DNA of 64,000 bases from Lysobacterales bacterium (GCA_016703225.1 JADJCM010000002.1:372001-436000), one strand, 5' to 3'. Shown: positions 7,167 through 17,197, counted from the first letter of the stretch. The notes: a model not told the origin generated them from the sequence alone. Numbers and translations: made by a program.

Positions 7167-9480
7167 GTCGCGCTGGCAACGCATCGCCGCGCTGCTGTGG
7201 CTGTTCGCCATCGCTGCCATCGGCGTGCACCAGTGGCACTTCTGGCAGCAGTCGCGGCTGGATGCGAATGTGCTGGCGCTGCTGCCGCAGGATGAGCAGG
7301 AACCGCTGCTGCAGGCCGCGAACGCGCGCCTCGCCGCGCTTGGCGAAGGTCGTGTCGTGGTGCTGGTGGGCGCGGCTGATTTCGTCAAGGCGCGTGTCGC
7401 AGCGGAGGCTGCAGCAGCCGTGCTCGGGCGCGATGCGGCGCTGCTGCGCCGTGTCGATGACGGTGTCGGCGCGAGTGCCGCACTGGTGTCGGCGCTTGCG
7501 TCCTGGCGCGATCGCTTGCTGACTTCGGCGCAACGCGCGGAACTGGCCGGCGGCAGGATCGAGGACTGGCCGGCGCGGGTGCTGGCCGATCTGTATCAAC
7601 CGTTTGCCGCGCCGCGCCTGCTGCCCTTCGCCAGCGATGCCTTGTCCTTGTGGCCGCAATGGTGGGCGGAACGTGTCGGCGCGGCACAAGCACGGCCGCG
7701 CGATGGCGTGCTGGCGCTGGCCGGCGACGGACGCCAGTGGGTGCTGCTCGAGTTCGAGTCTGCGCGTTCGGCATTCGCGGTCAGCGGCGCGACGCCGGTG
7801 AGCACTGCCATTGTCGCCGCGCGAACGGCGGCGCAGACCCGGGTCGCCGATGCCGAACTGCTCGCGGCCGGCGTGCCGCTGCACGCCGAGGCCGCCGCGG
7901 CCCAGGCCAGCTTCGAGGTCAACACCATCGGCTGGGGCTCGCTCGCCGCGGTGATGCTGCTGGTGTGGCTGACCTTTCGCTCGCTGCGGCCGATCGCGTT
8001 GATCGCGTTCTCGCTGCTGGTCGGATGTGCAGCGGCGCTGAGCGTGACCGCGTGGTGCTTCGGTCAGGTGCATCTGCTGACCCTGGTGTTCGGCGCCAGC
8101 CTGGTCGGCGTCGCCGAGGACTACGGCTTCCACTGGTTCGCTGCGCGCCAGGGCCAGCCGCAGCTGCCGCGCCAGGCACTGCTCGCACAGTTGTTGCCCG
8201 GGCTCGTGCTCGCGCTCGCGACCAGCGCCGTCGCCTACCTCGCACTGGGTCTGGCGCCGTTTCCGGGCTTGCGGCAGATGGCGGTGTTCTCGGCCACCGG
8301 ATTGACGGCGGCGTTCCTGACCGTGGTCTGCCTGTTTCCGTTGCTCGATCGCCGCGCGCCGACGCGCACACGTTTTGCCGACGCCTGCGCCGCGAGCCTG
8401 GCGCACTGGCCGCGTTGGCGATCGACGCGGACCGGCTGGGGCATTGCCGTGCTGGGTTTGCTGTTCGCCATCGTCGGATGCTGGCGGCTGCAGAGCAACG
8501 ACGACCTGCGCCAGTTGCATGCAGCGCCGGCCGAACTGGTGGCGATGCAGGAGCACATCGGGAACCTGCTGGGGCTGCCGAGCCCGGCGCAGTTCTTTCT
8601 GGTCGAGGGCGATGATGTCGAGCAGGTGTTGCAGCGTGAGGAGGCGCTCGTCGCCGCGCTCGATGCACACCGCGCGCTCGGCGATCTCGCCGGCTACCAG
8701 GCGCTGTCGCAGTGGTTACCCTCGGCCGCGCGCCAGGCCGACAACGCGCGCCTCAGTGCCGCGGTCGAGACTGCGGTGATCGCCAGCGTTGCTGCCGCCA
8801 CCGGCGATGCGCTGCAACGCGCGGACTTCGCCAGCGAGCCGCTGCGTCTGGCCGACCTGCGCGCGCTGGCGCAGGGCGAACGGCTCGCGCGCACCTGGCT
8901 CGGTTCGGTCGATGGCCGCAGCGGCAGCATCGTCTTGCTCCACGGCGTGCGCGCCGGTGCGTTGCCGGCGCTGGCGGCCAGCGCTGCAACGGTCGCAGGC
9001 GTGCGCTTTGTCGATCGCACCGCCGGCATCTCGGAACTGCTCGGGCGCTATCGGGTGGGTATGGGCGCCTTGCTCGCTGCCGGATATCTCGGTGTGTTCT
9101 TGCTGCTCAGCCTGCGCCATCGCAGCAGCGCCTGGCGGGCGCTGCTGCCGACGCTCGCCGGCACGGTGCTGACGCTGGCGGTATTCGGCTTCGTCGGCTG
9201 GCCGCTGCAGCTGTTCGGCGTGCTGGCCTTGTTGTTGCTGCTGGGCATGGGCGTCGACTACGGCATCTTCCTGCTCGAACATCCGGGCGATGGCGCGGCC
9301 TGGCTCGCGGTCGCATTGGCCGGCGTCAGCACGCTGCTTGCGTTCGGCCTCCTGGCGCTGTCGGCGACGCCGGCGCTGCGCGCGTTCGGCCTGACCATGC
9401 TGATTGGAGAGGTGCTGGTGTGGCTGTTGACGCCATGCTTCCGTCCCGAGGCCGCCGTGCCGACGTCGGTGACGCCATGA
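7135..9480 (+). CDS. MMPL/RND-family exporter of the APE cluster
   Basis: This protein of about 781 residues has two MMPL halves. Each has one leading transmembrane helix, a large periplasmic loop and about five clustered helices (near residues 260-420 and 640-770), including LVGVAEDYGFHW and LLGMGVDYGIFLLEHP. These match the conserved helix-4 segments of RND-type proton-driven exporters such as MmpL and HpnN. It is the expected inner-membrane exporter for the polyene lipid (ApeM position). The start is uncertain: GTG 7135 or TTG 7156 both lie inside the end of the LolA-like gene. Confidence 0.85.
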   Translation: MRTRRPVLRSESRWQRIAALLWLFAIAAIGVHQWHFWQQSRLDANVLALLPQDEQEPLLQAANARLAALGEGRVVVLVGAADFVKARVAAEAAAAVLGRDAALLRRVDDGVGASAALVSALASWRDRLLTSAQRAELAGGRIEDWPARVLADLYQPFAAPRLLPFASDALSLWPQWWAERVGAAQARPRDGVLALAGDGRQWVLLEFESARSAFAVSGATPVSTAIVAARTAAQTRVADAELLAAGVPLHAEAAAAQASFEVNTIGWGSLAAVMLLVWLTFRSLRPIALIAFSLLVGCAAALSVTAWCFGQVHLLTLVFGASLVGVAEDYGFHWFAARQGQPQLPRQALLAQLLPGLVLALATSAVAYLALGLAPFPGLRQMAVFSATGLTAAFLTVVCLFPLLDRRAPTRTRFADACAASLAHWPRWRSTRTGWGIAVLGLLFAIVGCWRLQSNDDLRQLHAAPAELVAMQEHIGNLLGLPSPAQFFLVEGDDVEQVLQREEALVAALDAHRALGDLAGYQALSQWLPSAARQADNARLSAAVETAVIASVAAATGDALQRADFASEPLRLADLRALAQGERLARTWLGSVDGRSGSIVLLHGVRAGALPALAASAATVAGVRFVDRTAGISELLGRYRVGMGALLAAGYLGVFLLLSLRHRSSAWRALLPTLAGTVLTLAVFGFVGWPLQLFGVLALLLLLGMGVDYGIFLLEHPGDGAAWLAVALAGVSTLLAFGLLALSATPALRAFGLTMLIGEVLVWLLTPCFRPEAAVPTSVTP

Positions 9481-10040
9481 GCGCCGCGAGGCTGCTCGTG
9501 TCGTCGCTGCTGTTGGCGCTGGGTGCCTGCGCCAGCCTGCCGCGGCAACGCGTGCTGCTGCCCGAGCCGCGGCTGGCGCCGGCGGCGATGGCGATGGATG
9601 CGAGCCTGGTGCAGCGATTGCAGTTCACCCGCGGCGATGGACGAACCGAAGTGCTCGAAGCCCAGCTCGAAGTCGATGCTGTGGGCCTGCGTCTGGCCGC
9701 GTTTGCGCTGGGTCGGCGCGTGTTGTGGCTGGACTGGGACGGCGCGCGTCTGGATGAGCAGCGCGCGCCGCAACTGCCCGAATCGGTGAGCGCCGCGCCA
9801 TTCCTGCGCGACCTGCAGTTCGCCTTCGCGCCCGCGCCGACGCTGCAGGCGGCGCTGCCGCCGGGCTGGCAGCTGCGCGAAGACGGGCAGCGGCGCGAGC
9901 TCTGGCACGGCGGGGCTTCGGCAATGGTCATCGCCTATGCGACGATGCCGCGCTGGCAGGGCACAGTGACGCTCGACAACCGCATCGAGGGGTACCGCCT
10001 GCGAATCGAAACAGCGACTGTCGATGGGAATCCGGACTGA
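9477..10040 (+). CDS. DUF3261 lipoprotein of the APE cluster
   Basis: This 187-residue protein has a lipoprotein signal ending LALGAC, with Cys18 as the lipidated residue. The body matches the DUF3261 proteins that sit between the MMPL exporter and the first KS in APE clusters (ApeN position). It is probably an outer-membrane or periplasm-facing partner in moving or holding the polyene; its function is not established. The ATG at 9477 overlaps the exporter stop as ATGA, and its own stop overlaps the KS start (TGATG). Confidence 0.78.
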   Translation: MSAARLLVSSLLLALGACASLPRQRVLLPEPRLAPAAMAMDASLVQRLQFTRGDGRTEVLEAQLEVDAVGLRLAAFALGRRVLWLDWDGARLDEQRAPQLPESVSAAPFLRDLQFAFAPAPTLQAALPPGWQLREDGQRRELWHGGASAMVIAYATMPRWQGTVTLDNRIEGYRLRIETATVDGNPD

Positions 10041-11224
10041 TGCGGCAATCGATCTACCTCCATGGCCTCGGCGTGATCTGCGCGCTCGGCAACGACGTCG
10101 CCAGCGTGCGTGCGGCGCTGTTCTTGGCGCAGGCGCCGGTGCTCGCGCGAAGTGCCGAGGTATTGCCCGGCAAGTCGGTGCCGCTGGCGCCGGTGACTGC
10201 GTCGCTCGACTCGCAGCAGGCGTTGCCGGCTTGGCTGCGCAGCCGCAACAACGCCTTGCTGCTCTCGGCGTTGGCGCAGATCCGGCCCGAAGTCGATGCC
10301 GCGATCGCGCGCCACGGCGCGGCGCGCGTGGCGATCGTGCTCGGCACCAGCACGTCGGGCATCGGCGAGACCGAACGCGCCGTCGGCGAACACCTGCGCG
10401 ACGGCGGCGTGCCGGCCTGGTTCGACATGCGCCAGCAGGAAATGGGTTCGCCGGCGCTGGCCCTGCGCGCCGCGATCGGCAGCAGCGGACCGGCCTATGT
10501 CGTGTCGACCGCGTGCTCGTCGAGCGCGAAGGCGATCGCCAGCGCGGCGCGGCTGCTGCGCGCCGGCCTGGCCGATGTCGTCGTTGCCGGCGGTGCCGAT
10601 TCGCTGTGCAGCTTCACCGTCGCCGGCTTCGCCTCGCTGGAATCGGTCAGCGCCAGTGGTTCCAATCCGCTCGCGGCCGGACGCGACGGCATCCACATCG
10701 GCGAGGCGGCTGCGCTGTTTCTGGTCAGCCGCGAGCCCGGACCGGTGCGCGTCGCCGGCCACGGCGAGTCCTCCGACGCGCACCACATCTCGGCGCCGCT
10801 GGCCGATGGTTCTGGCGCGCTCGCAGCGATGCAGATGGCGCTCGCCGAGGCCGGGCTCGACGCCGATGCGATCGACTACGTCAACCTGCACGGCACCGCC
10901 ACCGAACAGAACGACGCGATGGAGAGTCTTGCCGTGCATGCGCTGTTCGGCGCGCGCGTGCCGGTGAGTTCGACCAAGCGCTTGACCGGACATACGCTCG
11001 GCGCCGCCGGCGCGCTCGAGGCCGCGCTCGCCTACCTGGCGCTGACCGACAATCCCGAGGGCTTGCTGCCGCCGCACTGGCTGAGCGGCGAGATCGATCC
11101 GCGGCTGCCGCCGTTGCAGGTCGTGGTACCGGGACGCAAGCTCGGGCGGCCGCTGCGCAATGTGCTCAGCAATTCGTTCGCGTTCGGCGGCAGCAATGCC
11201 ACGCTGATTCTGGAGCGCTGCTGA
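10040..11224 (+). CDS. apeO: beta-ketoacyl-ACP synthase (APE chain extension KS)
   Basis: This 394-residue FabF-type condensing enzyme has the catalytic cysteine in STACSSS (Cys159), the first histidine in LHGTATEQND and the second in KRLTGHTLGAAGALE, so it looks active. In APE systems ApeO pairs with a chain-length-factor protein (ApeC), which would lie upstream of the window. It starts by overlapping the lipoprotein stop and is followed without a gap by the DH gene. Confidence 0.9.
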   Translation: MRQSIYLHGLGVICALGNDVASVRAALFLAQAPVLARSAEVLPGKSVPLAPVTASLDSQQALPAWLRSRNNALLLSALAQIRPEVDAAIARHGAARVAIVLGTSTSGIGETERAVGEHLRDGGVPAWFDMRQQEMGSPALALRAAIGSSGPAYVVSTACSSSAKAIASAARLLRAGLADVVVAGGADSLCSFTVAGFASLESVSASGSNPLAAGRDGIHIGEAAALFLVSREPGPVRVAGHGESSDAHHISAPLADGSGALAAMQMALAEAGLDADAIDYVNLHGTATEQNDAMESLAVHALFGARVPVSSTKRLTGHTLGAAGALEAALAYLALTDNPEGLLPPHWLSGEIDPRLPPLQVVVPGRKLGRPLRNVLSNSFAFGGSNATLILERC

Positions 11225-11688
11225 TGCGCACGCCGATCGCGTTGCCGATGGCCGAGTTGGTGCCGCACGCCGGGCGCATGCGCCTGCTCGATGCGGCGAT
11301 CGAGGGCGATGAGGAGAGTCTGCTGGCGCGCGTCGAGATCCGCGCCGACAGCCTGTTTCACGAGGACGGCGCGGTCGGCGCCTGGGTCGGCATCGAATAC
11401 ATGGCGCAGGCGGTCGCGGCCTGGGCTGGCTGGCGTGCGCGCCTGGCCGGTTCCGCGCCGAAGATCGGGTTGCTGCTCGGCAGTCGCCGCTTCGACAGTG
11501 CGCGCGCGCGCTTTCGCGTCGGCGAGGTGCTGCTGGTCGAGGCGCGACGCGAGTTCCAGGCGGAGAACGGCCTGGGTCATTTCGAGTGTTCGATCGCGAT
11601 CGATAGCGAGCGTGTGGCCGAGGCGGCACTGACCGTGTTCGAGCCCGCGGACGCCGCGAGTTTCCTGGGGGCACGCACGCATGGCTGA
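11224..11688 (+). CDS. apeP: FabA/FabZ-like dehydratase subunit (ApeP type)
   Basis: This 154-residue hotdog protein begins LPMAELVPHAGRMRLLDA, the characteristic start of ApeP/ApeI-like 3-hydroxyacyl-ACP dehydratases, and contains GAWVGIEYMAQAVAAWAGW. In the pathway it would dehydrate 3-hydroxy intermediates, probably as a heterodimer with the hotdog domain fused to the ligase at 1136. The ATG sits directly at the KS stop, and the end overlaps the KR gene by 8 bp. Confidence 0.85.
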   Translation: MRTPIALPMAELVPHAGRMRLLDAAIEGDEESLLARVEIRADSLFHEDGAVGAWVGIEYMAQAVAAWAGWRARLAGSAPKIGLLLGSRRFDSARARFRVGEVLLVEARREFQAENGLGHFECSIAIDSERVAEAALTVFEPADAASFLGARTHG

Positions 11689-12412
11689 ACACACCGTCTT
11701 GGTCACCGGATCGAGCCGCGGCATCGGCCGCGCGATCGCGCTGCGCCTGGCGCGCGACGGTTTCGATGTGGTCGTGCATTGCCGCAGCCGAGTCGAGGAA
11801 GCGCAGGCGGTCGCGGACGCGATCGTGGCGCTCGGGCGCCAGGCGCGCGTGCTGCAGTTCGATGTCGCCGACCGCGACGCGAGTGCGACGGCGCTGCTCG
11901 CCGACATCGAGGCGCACGGTTGCTACTACGGCGTCGTCTGCAATGCCGGCATCGCCCGCGACAACGCCTTTCCGGCGATGCCGGGCGAGGACTGGGATGC
12001 GGTGATCCACACCAATCTCGACGCCTTCTACAACGTGCTGCATCCGCTGACGATGCCGCTCGTGCGCAGGCGCAAGCCGGCGCGCATCGTCACGCTGTCC
12101 TCGGTGTCGGGGCTTGCCGGCAATCGCGGCCAGGTCAACTACAGCGCGGCCAAGGCCGGCATCATCGGCGCGACCAAGGCGCTGGCGGTGGAGCTCGCCA
12201 GCCGCCAGATCACGGTCAACTGCGTCGCCCCGGGCCTGATCGAGACCGACATGGTGTCGAGCGAGCTGCTCGAAGAAGCGCTGAAGATCATCCCGGCGCG
12301 CCGCGCCGGGCGCCCCGACGAAGTGGCGGCGGCGGTGGCATTCCTGATGGGCGAAGACGCCGCGTACATCACGCGGCAGGTGATTTCGGTGAACGGAGGC
12401 ATGTTCGGATGA
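11681..12412 (+). CDS. apeQ: 3-oxoacyl-ACP reductase (FabG-like KR)
   Basis: This 243-residue short-chain dehydrogenase has the cofactor motif VTGSSRGIGRAIA at residues 6-18, NAG in VVCNAGIARDN, and the Ser-Tyr-Lys centre in LSSVSGLAGNRGQVNYSAAKAG. It would reduce the beta-keto group in each elongation round using NADPH. Length and motifs are typical of FabG. It overlaps both neighbours, so the KS-DH-KR-KS block is translated as one coupled unit. Confidence 0.92.
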   Translation: MAEHTVLVTGSSRGIGRAIALRLARDGFDVVVHCRSRVEEAQAVADAIVALGRQARVLQFDVADRDASATALLADIEAHGCYYGVVCNAGIARDNAFPAMPGEDWDAVIHTNLDAFYNVLHPLTMPLVRRRKPARIVTLSSVSGLAGNRGQVNYSAAKAGIIGATKALAVELASRQITVNCVAPGLIETDMVSSELLEEALKIIPARRAGRPDEVAAAVAFLMGEDAAYITRQVISVNGGMFG

Positions 12413-13641
12413 AGCGCGTGGTGGTTACCGGAATCGGGGCATTGAGCCCGCTCGGCCATGACTGGCCGACCGTCGAGGCGCGGCTGCGTGAGCGCCGCAA
12501 TGCCGTACAGACGATGCACGACTGGGCCGTGTACGAAGGCCTGAACACGCGCGTCGGCGCACCGGCGGCGCCGTTCGAGCTGCCCGCGCACTACAACCGC
12601 AAGAGCACGCGCAGCATGGGTCGGGTGGCGGTGATGGCAACGCGCGCCAGCGAGATCGCGCTCGCCGATGCCGGCCTGCTCGACGATCCCCTGCTCAAGA
12701 GCGGACGCGTCGGCATCGCCTACGGTTCCTCGTCTGGCACGCCCGAGAACATGGGCGACTTTGGCCGCATGATCACCGAGAAGACCACCGAAGGCATCAC
12801 CGCGACCACCTACATCCGCATGATGGCGCACACCGCCGCGGTCAACATCGGCGTGTTCTTCGGCATCACCGGGCGCGTGGTCACCACCTCCAGCGCCTGC
12901 ACTTCGGGCAGCCAGGGCATCGGCTATGCCTACGAGATGATCCAGAGCGGCAAGCAGGTGGCAATGCTCGCCGGCGGTGCCGAAGAACTCGATGCCACCG
13001 AGGCGGCGGTGTTCGACACCCTGTTCGCGACCAGCGTCAAGCACAACGCCGCGCCCGAGTTCACGCCGCGCCCGTTCGATGCCGAACGCGATGGCCTGGT
13101 GCTCGGCGAAGGCGCCTGCACCCTGGTGCTGGAGGAGTACGAGCATGCTCGCGCGCGCGGCGCCAAGATCCACGCCGAGGTGATCGGATTCGGCACCAAC
13201 AGCGACGGCTGTCACGTCACCCACGCCAATCCCGAAACCATGGCGGTGGCGATGCGGCTCGCGCTCGCCGACGCCAAGCTCGCGCCGGAGGCGATCGCCT
13301 ACGTCAACGCCCACGGCACCGCGACCGAGCAGGGCGACATCGCCGAGTCGCTGGCCACGCACGCGGTGTTCGGCGAGCGCGTCGCGATCTCCTCGCTGAA
13401 GAGCTACATGGGCCACACGCTTGGCGCCTGCGGTGCGCTGGAAGCATGGATGAGCATCGAGATGATGCGCAGCGGCTGGTTCGCGCCGACCATCAACCTC
13501 GACACCGTCGATCCGCGCTGCGGCGCGCTCGACTACGTCCGCGGCGAGGGCCGCTGCATCGACACCGACGTGGTGATGAGCAACAACTTCGCCTTCGGCG
13601 GACTGAACACTTCGTTGATCTTCCGCCGCTGGCCACACTGA
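12409..13641 (+). CDS. apeR: second beta-ketoacyl-ACP synthase (ApeR type)
   Basis: This 410-residue FabF-family protein has the active cysteine in TTSSACTSG (Cys164), HGTATEQGD and the second histidine in SYMGHTLGACGALE. All catalytic residues are present, so it is a working KS rather than a chain-length factor. In E. coli-type APE systems ApeR is a homodimeric KS. The ATG overlaps the KR stop as ATGA. It is the last biosynthetic gene, followed 29 bp later by a small secreted protein with its own ribosome site. Confidence 0.9.
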   Translation: MKRVVVTGIGALSPLGHDWPTVEARLRERRNAVQTMHDWAVYEGLNTRVGAPAAPFELPAHYNRKSTRSMGRVAVMATRASEIALADAGLLDDPLLKSGRVGIAYGSSSGTPENMGDFGRMITEKTTEGITATTYIRMMAHTAAVNIGVFFGITGRVVTTSSACTSGSQGIGYAYEMIQSGKQVAMLAGGAEELDATEAAVFDTLFATSVKHNAAPEFTPRPFDAERDGLVLGEGACTLVLEEYEHARARGAKIHAEVIGFGTNSDGCHVTHANPETMAVAMRLALADAKLAPEAIAYVNAHGTATEQGDIAESLATHAVFGERVAISSLKSYMGHTLGACGALEAWMSIEMMRSGWFAPTINLDTVDPRCGALDYVRGEGRCIDTDVVMSNNFAFGGLNTSLIFRRWPH

Positions 13642-13670
13642 GCTTTCCCAAGCAATCCAAGGAGATTCCG

Positions 13671-14102
13671 ATGAAACGTCTACTGTCCGCAGCACTGATC
13701 GTCCTCGCCGGGTTGGGCACCGCATCTGCCCGCGACAGCGTGGTCAAAGTAGCGCTTGCCGATGTGCTGGCGATGCCCGAGGCGCAGGGCAAGCTCGATG
13801 GTTCGGTCAAGTTCTTCCTCGCCGGCGCCGCCACGCCGAAGGTGCAGCAGCGGCTCGGCAGCGGCGTCGCCAACAAGAAGACCAACGGCGTCGGCAAGGA
13901 CGACCAGTACGGCTGCAAGTACGTGATGCTGTCGGCGCTGATCGCGTTCCAGCAGTCGGCCAAGCAGCGCGGCGCCAACGCCGTCGTCGATCTCGCCAGC
14001 TACTACAAGAAGAACGAGGTCCGCGATGCCCACACCATCGAATGCCACGCCGGCAACATCATGATCGGCGGCGCGCTGAAGGGCGAGTACGCAAAGATCT
14101 GA
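13671..14102 (+). CDS. small secreted protein at the end of the APE operon
   Basis: This 143-residue protein has a signal peptide (cleavage expected after GTASA) and a compact domain with two cysteines (DQYGCKYV and HTIECHAGN) that could form a disulfide. Similar proteins are often mis-annotated as excinuclease ATPase subunit; there is no ATPase motif here. A good ribosome site (AAGGAG) lies 6 bp before the ATG. Its position directly behind the last KS suggests co-transcription with the APE genes, but its function is unknown. Confidence 0.75.
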   Translation: MKRLLSAALIVLAGLGTASARDSVVKVALADVLAMPEAQGKLDGSVKFFLAGAATPKVQQRLGSGVANKKTNGVGKDDQYGCKYVMLSALIAFQQSAKQRGANAVVDLASYYKKNEVRDAHTIECHAGNIMIGGALKGEYAKI

Positions 14103-14169
14103 TTCCGGATTCGGCCGCGCCGGGGCGATCGTCTATGCTCGGTTCGGGGCAAGGGGCACGGGGCGGCGG

Positions 14170-17100
14170 ATGATGCGGCGGATCGGGCAGTGGTTGTGGG
14201 GTACCGCCGCGGCGTTGACCGCGGCGGCGGCCCCTGCAGTGCCGATCCGCCCGATCGATGTGAGTGACCAGGCGGCGCCGGTGTTCAGTTCCTACGGCGT
14301 CGAGGATGGTCTGTCGGATGAGGTGTGGAACGCGCTCGGGGTGGCGCCGGACGACTTCGTCTGGGCCGGATCGGCATCGCAGCTGGCGCGCTTCGATGGT
14401 TATCGCTGGCAGTTGTGGCCGTCGCCGCAGACCAGGAGCCTGGTGACCGATCTGGAATCTGCGGGCGGTTCGCTGTGGGCGGCGTTCCAGGGACAGGGGC
14501 TGTTTCGTCTGGATGGAGACGACTGGTTGCCGGTGGCGATGGGCGCGCATGCGCCGGAAAACTTCTACGTCACCCACGCCGGCGATGGCGGCAGCGAGGT
14601 CTGGCTCGGGCAGGAAGGCGGGCTGTGGCAATACCGCGACGGCGCTTGGCGCGAGGACGCCGGCAATGCCGGCGCCGCGATCGAGAGACCGCTTGGCGTG
14701 GTGCACACCGATACCTTGTTCGGCGGGCCGCGGCAGTGGCTGTCGACCAGCCATGGCCTGTGGTTCCGGCCCTTGCGCGGCGGCCGCGTCGACGGGGTTT
14801 GGCAACGTCCGGACGACCCCGCACTGCATGGGCTGCTGGCCACCGACGCCTTTCGCGCCAGCGACCATGGCGTCGAGGAATTGTGGGTGACCACCTACGG
14901 TCAGGGCGTGGTGCGCATTCGCGCGGACGGCGTGCGCTGGTGGCGCGCGCGCAGCGGCGAACTGCCGAGCGAAGCCATCTACACCGGCGTAGCAACGACC
15001 GGCAGCGCTGGCGAGCGCGTTGCGTGGCTGGCCAGTCGCGCCGGCTTGCTGCGCATCCGCGACGATCAGGTGACCGTGTTCGACCGCCGCCATGGGCTGC
15101 CCTCCGACGCCGTGCGCCGCTTGGCGCTGCAGCGCGGGCGTGACGGCGAAGACCTGCTCTGGCTGGCCACCGAAGGCGGCATCGCGCGCGCCGTGCTCGG
15201 GCGCCAGTCGTGGCAGACCGTCAGCCATCTCGGTGCCAGCGAGAACGGCATCTTCGGCGTGCTGGTGGAGCCGGATGATCGCGGTGGCGAGCGGCTGTGG
15301 GTGGGCTCGGCCAAGGAAGGGCTCGACCTGTTCAGCGACGGACGCTGGCGCCGGTTCCGCCAGGCCGACGGCACGCTGCCGGCGGAGGGTGTCCGCCATA
15401 TCGCGCGCGTCGATGGCCCCGACGGGCGACCGTGGCGGCTGCTCAGCCTGATCGATGGCAGCCTCTGGCGCATCCACGACGACCTGCACTTCGAGCGCAT
15501 CGAAGTGCCATGGAACCTGGCCGATGGCGACATGGCCACGGCCTTCCTCGCGCGCAGCGACGGGTCGCGCCACGAGATCTGGATCGCGACGCTGCGCTCG
15601 GGCGTCTATCGCTGGCGCGATGGCCGCTTCGAGCAGTTCCTCGCGCAAGGCATGCAACTGCCGTGGAGTGTCTCGGGCCTGGCCGCGCAGGTCGATGGTG
15701 ACGGGCGCAGTTGGCTGTGGGCGGCCAGCACGCAGGGTCTGTCGCGCTTCGACGGCCGCCGTTTCGAGCGTCTGGCTGGCATCGCGGGCTTGCCCGAGGA
15801 TGGCTTCCGCGGCGTCACCGTGTTGCGCGATGGCGACCGCAACGTGCTCTGGGCCGGCAGCAATCGCTTTGGCGTGGTGCGGCTCGACGTGACCGAGCCG
15901 ACGACGCCGGTGGCGGTGCGCAAGGCCTTGCCGCCGCCGCCGGATCCGTTCGTCTACAGCGTGCTGCGCGACCGCACCGGCCGCACCTACCTCTGCACCA
16001 ACAACGGCGTGCAAATGCTGACGCCCGACGGCAGCGATGGCTTTCATTCGCGCGCGTTCCGCCGCCGCGATGGCCTGGTGCACGACGAGTGCAACACCGG
16101 CTCGCAGACGGTCGACGCGCACGGCCGCTACTGGGTTGGCACCCTCGCCGGCCTGAGCATGTACGACCCGGCGCTCGACCAGCCCCCGGCCGCAGGCGCG
16201 GCGGCGCCGGTGCTGCATCTCACCGCGTTGCAGGCCGATGGCGTGGATCTGCTGCACGGACCGGGCGCGACGCCGCGGGTGCCGGCCGGCGCCGGCGAAT
16301 TGCGCATCGACTTCGTGCTGCTGAGTGGCCAGCGCGAGCGCGAGTCGCGCTATCGCAGCCAGCTGCTCGGCTACGACGCCGCACCGGGCGAGTGGCGCGC
16401 CGAACCCGGCCGCAGCTTCCCGCGGCTGCCGCCTGGGCGCTATGTGTTCCGCGTCGAAGCGCGAGACTGGGCCGGACGCGCGAGCGCGCCGCAGGTGCAG
16501 GCTTTCGACGTCGCCGCGTACTGGTGGGAGCGCGACCTGGTGCGCCTGGCCGCCGTGTTCGCGGCACTGGGCGCGCTTGCGCTCGGCGTGCACCTGTACC
16601 TGCGTGCCGCGCGGCAGCGGGCGCGTGATCTGGAGCACCAGGTCGCGGCGCGCACCGCCGAACTCGATGCGGCCAACCTGCGCCTGACCGAGCTGTCGCA
16701 CACCGATGCGCTGACCGGCATCGCCAACCGCCGGCGCCTGGTGCAGGTGTTGCAGACGCTGTGGCCGCGCGCGCTCGAACGGCAGTTGCCGGTCGGCCTG
16801 ATCATCATCGACATCGACCACTTCAAGGACTACAACGACCGCTTCGGCCATCTCACCGGCGACACCGCCCTGCGCGCGATCGCCGAGGCGCTGGTCAGCG
16901 CCACCCGCCCGCACGACCTGGTGGCGCGCTACGGCGGCGAGGAGTTCGCCTGCGTGCTGCCCGATGCCGACCTCGACACCGTGAGCGCCATTGCCGAGCG
17001 CATGCGCGCTCTGGTCGAGGCGCTGCCGCCGCGCACGCTCGGCAACGACACGCAGACCCTGACCCTGAGCGCCGGCGTACTGAGCCGCGTGCCGCACGCC

Positions 17101-17190
17101 GACGAAGGCCCCGACGACCTGTTCCGCGCCGCCGACGCCGCCCTCTACCGCGCCAAGCGCGCCGGGCGCTATTGCGTGCGTGCGGCGTGA
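14170..17190 (+). CDS. beta-propeller sensor diguanylate cyclase (GGDEF)
   Basis: This 1006-residue membrane protein has a signal peptide, about 700 residues of two-component-regulator propeller repeats (repeated LWVGS/LWAGS-like strands), a Y_Y_Y-like Ig domain near 700-790, one transmembrane helix (LAAVFAALGALALGVHLYL), a short coiled linker and a GGDEF domain. The active site is intact (RYGGEEF). An RPHD motif five residues upstream is a complete inhibitory I-site. It should make cyclic di-GMP in response to a periplasmic signal, with product feedback. It starts 67 bp after the APE block and may have its own promoter. ATG 14173 is an equally good start. Confidence 0.9.
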   Translation: MMRRIGQWLWGTAAALTAAAAPAVPIRPIDVSDQAAPVFSSYGVEDGLSDEVWNALGVAPDDFVWAGSASQLARFDGYRWQLWPSPQTRSLVTDLESAGGSLWAAFQGQGLFRLDGDDWLPVAMGAHAPENFYVTHAGDGGSEVWLGQEGGLWQYRDGAWREDAGNAGAAIERPLGVVHTDTLFGGPRQWLSTSHGLWFRPLRGGRVDGVWQRPDDPALHGLLATDAFRASDHGVEELWVTTYGQGVVRIRADGVRWWRARSGELPSEAIYTGVATTGSAGERVAWLASRAGLLRIRDDQVTVFDRRHGLPSDAVRRLALQRGRDGEDLLWLATEGGIARAVLGRQSWQTVSHLGASENGIFGVLVEPDDRGGERLWVGSAKEGLDLFSDGRWRRFRQADGTLPAEGVRHIARVDGPDGRPWRLLSLIDGSLWRIHDDLHFERIEVPWNLADGDMATAFLARSDGSRHEIWIATLRSGVYRWRDGRFEQFLAQGMQLPWSVSGLAAQVDGDGRSWLWAASTQGLSRFDGRRFERLAGIAGLPEDGFRGVTVLRDGDRNVLWAGSNRFGVVRLDVTEPTTPVAVRKALPPPPDPFVYSVLRDRTGRTYLCTNNGVQMLTPDGSDGFHSRAFRRRDGLVHDECNTGSQTVDAHGRYWVGTLAGLSMYDPALDQPPAAGAAAPVLHLTALQADGVDLLHGPGATPRVPAGAGELRIDFVLLSGQRERESRYRSQLLGYDAAPGEWRAEPGRSFPRLPPGRYVFRVEARDWAGRASAPQVQAFDVAAYWWERDLVRLAAVFAALGALALGVHLYLRAARQRARDLEHQVAARTAELDAANLRLTELSHTDALTGIANRRRLVQVLQTLWPRALERQLPVGLIIIDIDHFKDYNDRFGHLTGDTALRAIAEALVSATRPHDLVARYGGEEFACVLPDADLDTVSAIAERMRALVEALPPRTLGNDTQTLTLSAGVLSRVPHADEGPDDLFRAADAALYRAKRAGRYCVRAA

Positions 17191-17197
17191 GCAGTCG

